From the NCBI GenBank assembly GCA_905197955.1, contig CAJKAR010000024.1:1-64000 (forward strand): a stretch of 64,000 bases of DNA, written 5' to 3'. Both the position numbers and the translations under genes were made by a program. The DNA is from an uncultured Lentisphaeria bacterium. GTDB lineage: Bacteria; Verrucomicrobiota; Lentisphaeria; Victivallales; UBA1829. The stretch's first letter is position 1. Every line of letters begins with the position of its first letter. The notes below the pieces were generated by a model that saw only the letters and a program-made list of their open reading frames with translations, ran no database searches and was not told the DNA's origin. Below, piece by piece: positions 43,115 to 50,849 of this stretch.

Positions 43115-44818
43115 ATGAGAGACGATTGGCGGAATGTAGAACGCGGGAACCGGATCCCGACCATCCATTACTGTGATCAGCCTTATCTGGTGAAAACCGA
43201 TGACGATGCATGGCTCTGCTGTGTTACGACCGGTCCCGGGAACGAAGGCGAGGAGGGACAGCATGTCATTACGCTCCGGAGCCGGGATCAGGGGAAGAGC
43301 TGGCAGGATGTCGTCAAGGTCGAACCCGACTGTCCATACGAGAATTCCTATGCGGTATTGCTGAAAGCCCCGTCCGGCAGAATTTTCATCTTCTACAATC
43401 ACAACACCGACAACGTTCGCGAGGCGTTGTTCATGGACGGCAAAACCTCCTTCAAACGAGTCGATTCCCTCGGCCATTTTGTGTACAAATACAGCGATGA
43501 CAACGGACTTTCGTGGAGCTCCCGGCGCTGTGAACTGCCGATCCGTCTGTTTCAGTGCGACCGTGAAAACGTCTACGGCGGAACTCTCTGCTATTTCTGG
43601 AACGTGGGTCATCCATTTATTCACGAAGGTTCTGTGTATGTCTCGCTGAACAAGATCGGGAAAATGAGCGAAGTCGGCTTTTTCCATCAGGATGAGGGTG
43701 TTCTGCTGAAAAGTTCCGATCTGCTGACCGTCGACGATCCCGCTGCGGCATCGTGGGAGACCCTTCCCGACGGCGATATCGGCCTGCGGACTCCTCCCGG
43801 CGGCGGAACTGTTGCCGAGGAACATAACATTCTCCCGCTCAGCGACGGTTCCTTCTATGACACCTTCCGTACCACGGACGGCGTTCCTGTGGAAGCCTTC
43901 AGCCGTGATGGCGGGCATACCTGGCCGATTCTCCGCTGGATGAAACGCGCCAACGGACGCGATGTAAAGCATCCCCGTGCCGCGAATTTTGCATGGCGCT
44001 GTTCTAACGGAAAATATCTTTACTGGTTCCACAACCAGGGCGGGCGTCGGTTCATCAACATGGATAACGCATGGAGCGACCGTAATCCGGTCTGGCTTCT
44101 TCCCGGTGTGGAATATGATTCTCCGGAAGGCCGGATGATCCGCTGGGGCGAGCCTGAGATCCTTCTTTATCATGAGGATCTCCGCAAGGGGATGAGTTAT
44201 CCGGATCTGCTGGAGGATCAGGGCCGCTATTTCTTTTCGGAGACGGAGAAGACGGTTGCCCGTACCCATGAGATCCCCGCCTCTTTTCTCCGCAAAATGT
44301 GGGATGTCCTGGAAGGAAAGACGATCACGATTGATTCTCCGCTTCTTCTGGAATCGGAGGGCGGAAAGGAGTTTCCTCCTCAGGTCCTGCCGGATCTCAG
44401 TGAGGGGAATGGGTTTTCGTTTGAACTGGAACTGGCGGAGAGAGTTCCCGGCATTCTTTTCGATTCCACGGGAACGGACGGACGCGGCATTCGGATTGAA
44501 TATTCGGAGAGTTGCCGGCTCGTGGTTACGATAAACGATTCCCGTCAGGAGATACGGGCCGTCAGCGAGAGTGTGCCGGATCTGCGGAAAGCTGTGGTGA
44601 TTGCTGACGGCGGCCCCTGCATTCTCCGTTTTGTCGCGGACGGAACTTTTCTGGACGGCGGGGATGAATTCCAGTTCGGCTGGCGTCGTTTTCCTCCGCA
44701 GCTGCGGAACAACTGTTCGAATTCCGCGCCCTGGCGGATCGGAAAAACGGTGAAGTGTCTTGCCGTCCGCTCCACCGCCCTGATGACAGCGGAGGCGATT
44801 TTCCTGACGAAATCCTGA
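43115..44818 (+). CDS. Sialidase-superfamily protein with Asp-box repeats
   Basis: 567 residues. A six-bladed-propeller pattern with the N-terminal RIP motif (R13-I-P, where the arginine binds the carboxylate in sialidases) and three Asp boxes: SRDQGKSW (56-63), SDDNGLSW (127-134) and SRDGGHTW (263-270). From about residue 410 a beta-sandwich domain follows. There is no signal peptide, which is unusual for a sialidase acting on polymers, so it may act on imported sugars or be a related non-sialidase hydrolase; the full arginine triad and the Tyr/Glu nucleophile pair cannot be confirmed by eye. Two sialate O-acetylesterases a few kilobases downstream support a role in sialoglycan use. CAGGAGAAAGGAG precedes the ATG. 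Confidence 0.78.
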   Translation: MRDDWRNVERGNRIPTIHYCDQPYLVKTDDDAWLCCVTTGPGNEGEEGQHVITLRSRDQGKSWQDVVKVEPDCPYENSYAVLLKAPSGRIFIFYNHNTDNVREALFMDGKTSFKRVDSLGHFVYKYSDDNGLSWSSRRCELPIRLFQCDRENVYGGTLCYFWNVGHPFIHEGSVYVSLNKIGKMSEVGFFHQDEGVLLKSSDLLTVDDPAAASWETLPDGDIGLRTPPGGGTVAEEHNILPLSDGSFYDTFRTTDGVPVEAFSRDGGHTWPILRWMKRANGRDVKHPRAANFAWRCSNGKYLYWFHNQGGRRFINMDNAWSDRNPVWLLPGVEYDSPEGRMIRWGEPEILLYHEDLRKGMSYPDLLEDQGRYFFSETEKTVARTHEIPASFLRKMWDVLEGKTITIDSPLLLESEGGKEFPPQVLPDLSEGNGFSFELELAERVPGILFDSTGTDGRGIRIEYSESCRLVVTINDSRQEIRAVSESVPDLRKAVVIADGGPCILRFVADGTFLDGGDEFQFGWRRFPPQLRNNCSNSAPWRIGKTVKCLAVRSTALMTAEAIFLTKS

Positions 44819-44960
44819 TCGCCTTTGTTTCCGTTCGTCCGGCAGTTCCGGGAAATAGATTCAAGTTTTTCTCTTTTTCCTTCCGAATGGCTTGTTTTTA
44901 TGGCAAAGCGGATTACATTTACTGCTTTGAAACAATGGAACCATTCAGGATATTCAAGGA

Positions 44961-46553
44961 ATGAAACTGCGATTTATTGTGATTTGCCTGGTTCTGCTGG
45001 CGATTCTTCTGCCGCCGATTCTTCTGCGTCCGGGGCAGGAGGCGGGGAGACTCGGGCCGGAGGAAGACGGCGAACGTCTTGTCATCATTACGCCGCACAA
45101 CGAGACCATCAAGTACGAATGGGAACAGGCGTTCCGGAAATACTATCGGAAAAAACACGGTAAGGAGATCGTGTTCGACTATCGCGCTCCCGGAGGCACC
45201 TCCGATATCATGCGCTATATTGCCGACCGCTATCAGACCGAGTTCCGTCGTTACTGCGAAGAGAAGGGGTATCCGTGGAATGATGCGATTGCCGCCTATT
45301 TTTCCAGTCCGGTTCTGCCGAAGAACGCTCCGGCCGATGTGATCGAAGCCCGGAAGATTTTCCTGAATTCGGATGTCTCCATCGGGATCGACCTGATGGC
45401 GGGCGGCGGTGTGTTCGATCTTGCCCGGAACGCGGATCGCGGCTTTGCTGTGGATGCCGGCATCCGGGAACTCTATCCGGAGCTTCTGGATCCGAAACTG
45501 ATTCCGGCCTCGTTCGGTGGCGAGAAACTTTATGATCCGAAGGGCCGGTACTACGGACTCTGTCTTTCCACCTTCGGGCTCTGTTACAACAAGGACCGCA
45601 TCGCCGCCATGAAGGATCAGACCCCGCCGAAGCGCTGGGATGATCTCGCCCAGCCCCGTTTCTACAACAACATCGTGATTGCCGATCCCACCAAATCGGG
45701 GTCTGCGAACAAATGTTTCGAGGTTCTGATCCAGCAGCACATGGCGGAGCGGAAGTCTCCGGAAAAAGGCTGGCACGATGGCTTGAACGTGATCAAGCGG
45801 ATCATCGCCAATGCCGCGTTCGTCACGGACAGCGCAGGAAAGGTCACGCGCGATGTCGCCGCAGGCAGCGCCGCCGCGGGCATGGCAATCGACACCTACG
45901 GCCTCACCGAGCGCGAATGGAACGGAATCCAGTTTGCCGGAACTCCTCATTTCAATTATGTCGCACCGGAAGGCGGTACCGCCGTTTCGCCCGATCCGAT
46001 CCAGCTTCTGCGCGGTGCACCGAACCGGAAGGCAGCGGTTGAATTCATCGCGTTCATGCTCTCGCTGGAGGGGCAGAAAATCATGTGTTTCAAACCGGGG
46101 GTTCCGGGCGGTCCGGAAAAAAGCGCGCTGCGGCGACCTTCCATCCGACGCGATCTTTACGAGCCGAAGTATGCGGAGTCGCTGTCCGATCCCGATTACA
46201 ATCCCTACCGTTCCGGTTCCTCGTTCACCTATCATCCTGAATGGACCGGAAAATACTACACTCTTCTGCGCATTGTGATCCGGGCAGTGATGCTCGACTG
46301 CCAGAATGAACTCAAACGCGCCTGGAAAGCGATTATCGATGCAGGCGGACCCGAAGCCGTGCCCGAAGCGATGGAGTACTTCAACCGTCTTCCGTTCGAA
46401 TACTCGGAGGCCGATGCCGCGGCGCGGAGTCTGCGCCGATCCGAAGCACGTACCGCCGTAGACATCGCCCGTACCACTCGTGAATGGCGCGATGCCATGC
46501 GCGCCAACTACCGGATGGCGGAAAAACTTGCGAAAGGACACTCTGCAAAATGA
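44961..46553 (+). CDS. ABC transporter extracellular solute-binding protein (iron/phosphonate type)
   Basis: 530 residues. An N-terminal hydrophobic segment (FIVICLVLLAILLPPILL) without a clear lipobox acts as signal or membrane anchor. The mature part resembles binding proteins of the Fe(III)/2-aminoethylphosphonate type: LVIITPHNETIKYEWEQAF, GIDLMAGGG, YYGLCLSTFGLCYNKDRI, WDDLAQPRFYNNIVIADPTKSGSA, and the lobe-closing YVAPEGGTAVSPDPIQLL. It is longer than usual, with a C-terminal extension of about 120 residues rich in Arg and Ala. It overlaps the permease gene by 4 bp (ATGA). The ligand is unknown; iron or a phosphonate are family possibilities and a sugar acid cannot be excluded. Confidence 0.85.
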   Translation: MKLRFIVICLVLLAILLPPILLRPGQEAGRLGPEEDGERLVIITPHNETIKYEWEQAFRKYYRKKHGKEIVFDYRAPGGTSDIMRYIADRYQTEFRRYCEEKGYPWNDAIAAYFSSPVLPKNAPADVIEARKIFLNSDVSIGIDLMAGGGVFDLARNADRGFAVDAGIRELYPELLDPKLIPASFGGEKLYDPKGRYYGLCLSTFGLCYNKDRIAAMKDQTPPKRWDDLAQPRFYNNIVIADPTKSGSANKCFEVLIQQHMAERKSPEKGWHDGLNVIKRIIANAAFVTDSAGKVTRDVAAGSAAAGMAIDTYGLTEREWNGIQFAGTPHFNYVAPEGGTAVSPDPIQLLRGAPNRKAAVEFIAFMLSLEGQKIMCFKPGVPGGPEKSALRRPSIRRDLYEPKYAESLSDPDYNPYRSGSSFTYHPEWTGKYYTLLRIVIRAVMLDCQNELKRAWKAIIDAGGPEAVPEAMEYFNRLPFEYSEADAAARSLRRSEARTAVDIARTTREWRDAMRANYRMAEKLAKGHSAK

Positions 46554-48211
46554 AATATTTCCGATACCCGATTGCTGTATTGATTATTGCTTTTCTGACA
46601 CTGTTTCTGATTCTTCCGGTCTACACGGTGGTTGCGGAAGGGCTGAATCCGGCGCTGATCCGGGAGGTGTTTTCCAACTTCATCTATCTGGAAGGGCTTC
46701 TGAATTCCTTCAAGATTGCGGTGGTGACGACCTTTTTTGTCTTCCTGATCGCGCTTCCGATGGCGTTTGTCTACGATTCCTATGATTTCCCCGGCAAGAA
46801 TCTGAGTCATCTGGCGGCGATGGTGCCGATGATTCTGCCGCCGTTTGTGGGGGCGCTCGGCTTTCAGCAGATTCTGGGCCATTACGGGGTGCTGAATACG
46901 ATTCTGGTGGAGTGCGGTTTTTCCCGAGTGGATTTTCTGACGGGCAATGGAAGATTCTGGTCGATCTGCTTCATTGAGGCACTGCACCTGTATCCGATTC
47001 TGTATTTGAATCTGGTTTCTTCGCTGGGGAACATTGATCCGGCGCTCCAGGATGCGGCCAAGAACATGGGCGCGGGATGGTTCCGTCGCTTCTTCCGGAT
47101 CACGCTGCCGCTGCTGAAACCGGGAATTCTCGCGGGAGGGAGCATTGTGCTGATCTGGAGTTTCACGGAGCTGGGGACTCCGCTGATGTTCGGCTACAAC
47201 CGCGTGACATCTGTGCAGATCCTGAACGGTCTTACGGAGCTGGAAACGAATCCGGAACCGTATGCGCTTGTGACGGTGATGCTGGTGATATCTGCTCTGA
47301 TGTACCTGCTGGCAAAATCGCTGTTCCGTTCGGAGGCGTCGACCGTATCGAAAGGGACGGCGGGAAGCGCCTCGGTGAAACTGCACGGGATCGGTTCTCT
47401 TCTGCCGACCCTGTTCTTTCTGCTGATTACGCTGGTGGCGGCGCTGCCGCACATTGCGCTGACTTTGACGGCATTTTCTCTGAAATGGTATGGAACGGTT
47501 CTGCCGGATCACTGGAGTCTGCTGAACTTTGAAAATGCGCTTTCGAACAAGCTTGTGGTGCCGAGTATTGTGAACAGTCTGAAATATTCATCGGTGGCGA
47601 TGCTGGTCACGCTGGCGGTGGGACTGGTGGTGGCGCTGATCGTTCAGCGCTGGAAGTTGCCGTTCGCCTGGCTGATCGACGCGGTGGCGATGCTGCCGCT
47701 GGCGGTGCCGGGGATTGTGGTGGCGTTCGGATATCTTGGCATGTCGGTGGAGTATTCATGGGCGGCGGAGATGTTCAATCCGCAGGGGAATCCGATCTGG
47801 CTGCTTTCGATTGCCTACGCGGTGCGGCGACTGCCGTATGTGCTGCGTTCGGTGAGCGCGGGACTCGAACAGACTCCGCTGGAATTCGAGGAGGCAGCAC
47901 GGACGTTTGGAGCCGGACCGGTCCGGACACTCCGGAAAATCGTACTGCCGTTGATTTCGGCAAATCTGATTGTCGGAGCGCTGTTCGCGTTCAGCTTTTC
48001 GATGCTGGAGGTCTCCGACTCGCTGATCCTGGCGCAGAAGGCGGAACATTTCCCGATTACAAGGGCAATATTTGATCTCTCGCAGATTCTCGGTTCGGGA
48101 CCGTTCACCGCGTGTGCGTTCGGTGTCTGGACGATGCTGTTCCTTGCCGCCACGCTTGCCGCGGCAGGCGTGATGCTTGGAAAGAAGATCGGGTCCATTT
48201 TCCGCTTCTGA
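46550..48211 (+). CDS. ABC transporter permease, FbpB-like fused double permease
   Basis: 553 residues with two homologous membrane halves, each carrying a permease EAA loop: DAAKNMGAGWFRRFFRITLPLL (about residues 180-200) and EAARTFGAGPVRTLRKIVLPLI (about 450-470). Roughly 12 transmembrane helices. This is the layout of FbpB/AfuB iron permeases and related thiamine or phosphonate systems. The ATG at 46550 overlaps the binding-protein stop codon. No ATP-binding subunit follows: the next 376 bp are non-coding and the following genes are esterases, so the ATPase must be encoded elsewhere or shared. Confidence 0.9.
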   Translation: MKYFRYPIAVLIIAFLTLFLILPVYTVVAEGLNPALIREVFSNFIYLEGLLNSFKIAVVTTFFVFLIALPMAFVYDSYDFPGKNLSHLAAMVPMILPPFVGALGFQQILGHYGVLNTILVECGFSRVDFLTGNGRFWSICFIEALHLYPILYLNLVSSLGNIDPALQDAAKNMGAGWFRRFFRITLPLLKPGILAGGSIVLIWSFTELGTPLMFGYNRVTSVQILNGLTELETNPEPYALVTVMLVISALMYLLAKSLFRSEASTVSKGTAGSASVKLHGIGSLLPTLFFLLITLVAALPHIALTLTAFSLKWYGTVLPDHWSLLNFENALSNKLVVPSIVNSLKYSSVAMLVTLAVGLVVALIVQRWKLPFAWLIDAVAMLPLAVPGIVVAFGYLGMSVEYSWAAEMFNPQGNPIWLLSIAYAVRRLPYVLRSVSAGLEQTPLEFEEAARTFGAGPVRTLRKIVLPLISANLIVGALFAFSFSMLEVSDSLILAQKAEHFPITRAIFDLSQILGSGPFTACAFGVWTMLFLAATLAAAGVMLGKKIGSIFRF

Positions 48212-48587
48212 GCCGATTCGTATCTCTTTCGCGAGGCAGGACTGTTGAGAAGAATTCCTGCTCGCGGAGAGGCGCGGAAGCAATGTCGGAATCGGATCCT
48301 TTCCGAAGAACTCCTCAGGCAGAGTCCGGATTTTTTTTACCCTCTTTTGCCGGTTTTTGTGGAAAAAACAGGTAAAAAACGGTCCTTTATGCGAGTATTT
48401 TTGTAAAATTTAGTTGATTTTTCCGATTTTTTTTCTTGACAATTTCTCTCATTTCGGTTATAATCATTCATAAATCTTTATTTTTTATTAGATGGAACGG
48501 ATTTTTTTTCTGTATTCCGCAATGATTGCAGAATTGTTCCGTTTCAGAAAAGGAACATTGAAAAGCAGAAAAAGGAGAGAATGTCGT
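48212..48587. other. Intergenic region with possible weak terminator and strong promoter
   Basis: 376 bp without a gene. Near 48280-48338 a bulged stem (AATC-GGA against TCC-g-GATT) runs into eight T residues and may end the ABC transporter transcript. The strong promoter at 48436-48464 follows. The leader to the esterase start is about 117 nt with no recognisable structure. Confidence 0.5.
48436..48464 (+). promoter_or_regulatory. Consensus sigma70 promoter of the sialate O-acetylesterase genes
   Basis: TTGACA (48436-48441), 17-bp spacer, TATAAT (48459-48464). Both hexamers are perfect. No palindrome is seen at +10, unlike the pseudopilin operons. Confidence 0.85.
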
Positions 48588-50765
48588 ATGAAAAAATCGG
48601 TATTGCTGCTGGCGTCTCTGACAGCCGCTCTCGGCGGAAGTGTGCTGGCGAATGTGACTCAGCCGAGTATTTTCGGAAACAACATGGTCCTGCAGAGGGA
48701 TGTGAAGGTGCCCGTGTGGGGATGGGCGGATCAGGGGGAAGAGGTGACTGTCACCTTCAACGGGCAGACTAAAAAAACGGTCGCCGGTGCCGATGGTTCC
48801 TGGCAGGTCACGCTGGATCCGATGAAGTTCGGCGGACCGTTCCAGATGAGCGTCAAAGGAAAAAATGAACTCAAATACAATAATGTTGCCATTGGAGAGG
48901 TCTGGATCTGCTCCGGTCAGTCCAACATGGAGTGGCGTACTTCGAATGTCAACAATGCCGCTGCGGAAATCAGCAAATCCAGTTATCCGAACATCCGCCT
49001 CTTCTACGGTAACACCTATAAAGGGTCGATGGCTCTGCAGAAGGATATTCCCGGCAGGAAATGGGATGTCTGCGGCCCCCAGACGGTGGGACGTTTCTCG
49101 GCGGTCGGATATTTCTTCGGACGGGAAATTTACAAGGTCCTGAATATTCCGGTCGGCTTGATTTCCGTGAACTGGGGCGGAACGCGGATCGAGCCCTGGA
49201 CAAGCACTTACGGCTTTTCCACACAGCCCTCGCTGAAAGGCATTTACAATCAGCTTCAGGCGAATGAGGCGGGAACTCCGAAAAACATCGAACTTTCCAA
49301 AAAGGCGATTGCCGATGTGGAAAAATGGCTTGCCGAAGCGAAAAAGGCGGTCGATTCCAAACAGCGCATGCCGGATCTTCCCGATTTCCCCAACGGAATC
49401 CGTTACATCAATCAGGGACAGCCGACTGTTCTGTTCAATAATATGGTCGCTCCTCTGACAAAATATGCCTTCCGCGGAATGCTCTGGTATCAGGGCGAGG
49501 CCAATCTTGGCGACGGCGCCGCCTATACCGACAAGATGAAAGCGCTTGCCGCTTCCTGGCGCAAGGAATTTAACAATCCGGAGATGCCGCTTTACTTTGT
49601 CCAGCTGGCTCCGTTCAACTATGGAAATCCGGAACGTCTTCCCATGTTCTGGGAGGCTCAGCAGGCGTATGCGGATCAGGATAAGAACGCAGGTATGGCC
49701 GTCATCAATGATATCGGCAATTTCCGCGACATCCATCCGCGCAACAAGCAGGATGTCGGATACCGTCTTGCGCTTCTTGCCCTCAAACACACCTACGGCA
49801 AGACCGATCTCGTTGCGGATTCCCCGTTCTTTGAATCGCTGAAGGCGGACGGTTCCAAACTGGTCGTCACCTTCCGCAACGCGAAGACTTTGAAAACTCG
49901 CGACGGCAAGCCCGCTCCCTATTTTGAAATCGCCGGACTCGATGGAAAATATTTCCCCGCCGCAGTCGTTCTCGAAGGAAATAAGGCGATCCTCTCCTCC
50001 GACAAAGTCGCCAAGCCCTACATGGCTCGTTATGCCTGGAATCACAACGTGACCACGACTCTTGTCAATGAGAACAATCTGCCCGCCGGCGCTTTCCGAG
50101 CCACGCTTCCGATTCCGGTTCGCGGACAGCTCGACGCCAATGTCCCGGAAGCCAAAAACTTCCAGGTCCTTTACGCTATCGATGCGAAAAAGGCATGGAT
50201 GAATGGCGCTCCCTCCTATCTTCAGGACAACGCTAAACAGTTTGCCGGGAAAAAGATCAAGAAGCTCGGATATTTCATGTATCTTTCCGCCAACAACGGA
50301 AATACCTCGTATGTCTTTGTGACAATGGATCCGTTTACGCAGGAGATCGGAAAACTCGGACTTCCCGCCGCCCGTACGAAAGCCTTCTTCCAGCAGATGG
50401 TCAAGAATCTGACGGTCAAGAGCAACGTCGCCGGCCTCAAGAACGGTTCCTTCGCAGACGGCAACATCGAATTCTGGGGCAGCAATTACGGCACGCAGAA
50501 CAGTGCAAATATTCCCGGCGCTGACAGCAGCAAATATGACTTCGGTGACGGCGGCACCTCTCCGAATTCCGATGGCTATGGTTCCATGCAGATCCATAAC
50601 TACAAGGAGAAGCAGGTTGTCTTTGCCTTCAACAATTTCCGTGCCGGAAGCAATGCCGACATTGGAATCGGCACCAATCGTTCCGGTCATCCGGATTATA
50701 CGTTCTCCCAGTCCATGAAAAACTATTCCATGGCACTGATCCTTGTTCTTGCCGAGCTGGAATAA
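48588..50765 (+). CDS. Sialate O-acetylesterase (copy 1)
   Basis: 725 residues. Signal peptide MKKSVLLLASLTAALGGSVLA, then an N-terminal beta domain (MPSIFGNNMVLQR-like start, VWGWADQGEEVTV) and an SGNH-hydrolase domain. Catalytic Ser112 lies in ICSGQSNMEW; further blocks are SVNWGGTRIEPW, LWYQGEANLG, and D381-I-H383 in DIHPRNKQD. These enzymes remove O-acetyl groups from sialic acid (or from other sugars) outside the cytoplasm. About 170 extra residues at the C-terminus (from about 555, ending LILVLAELE) lie beyond the usual family length, are shared only with copy 2, and are unassigned. The ATG at 48588 is preferred because GGAG lies 10 nt upstream and it gives a good signal peptide. Confidence 0.9.
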   Translation: MKKSVLLLASLTAALGGSVLANVTQPSIFGNNMVLQRDVKVPVWGWADQGEEVTVTFNGQTKKTVAGADGSWQVTLDPMKFGGPFQMSVKGKNELKYNNVAIGEVWICSGQSNMEWRTSNVNNAAAEISKSSYPNIRLFYGNTYKGSMALQKDIPGRKWDVCGPQTVGRFSAVGYFFGREIYKVLNIPVGLISVNWGGTRIEPWTSTYGFSTQPSLKGIYNQLQANEAGTPKNIELSKKAIADVEKWLAEAKKAVDSKQRMPDLPDFPNGIRYINQGQPTVLFNNMVAPLTKYAFRGMLWYQGEANLGDGAAYTDKMKALAASWRKEFNNPEMPLYFVQLAPFNYGNPERLPMFWEAQQAYADQDKNAGMAVINDIGNFRDIHPRNKQDVGYRLALLALKHTYGKTDLVADSPFFESLKADGSKLVVTFRNAKTLKTRDGKPAPYFEIAGLDGKYFPAAVVLEGNKAILSSDKVAKPYMARYAWNHNVTTTLVNENNLPAGAFRATLPIPVRGQLDANVPEAKNFQVLYAIDAKKAWMNGAPSYLQDNAKQFAGKKIKKLGYFMYLSANNGNTSYVFVTMDPFTQEIGKLGLPAARTKAFFQQMVKNLTVKSNVAGLKNGSFADGNIEFWGSNYGTQNSANIPGADSSKYDFGDGGTSPNSDGYGSMQIHNYKEKQVVFAFNNFRAGSNADIGIGTNRSGHPDYTFSQSMKNYSMALILVLAELE

Positions 50766-50780
50766 GAGAGATTTTCACAT

Positions 50781-50816
50781 GCGGATTCCGTTCTTTTTGC
50801 AGCGGAATCCGCTTTT
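50781..50816 (+). terminator. Terminator or attenuator between the two esterase genes
   Basis: GCGGATTCCG (50781-50790) pairs with CGGAATCCGC (50803-50812), followed by TTTT. The second esterase starts only 34 bp later with no room for a separate promoter, so read-through probably sets a lower level of the second gene. Confidence 0.65.
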
Positions 50817-50849
50817 GTATTTCAAAACAACAGAGGACATGACAACAAC

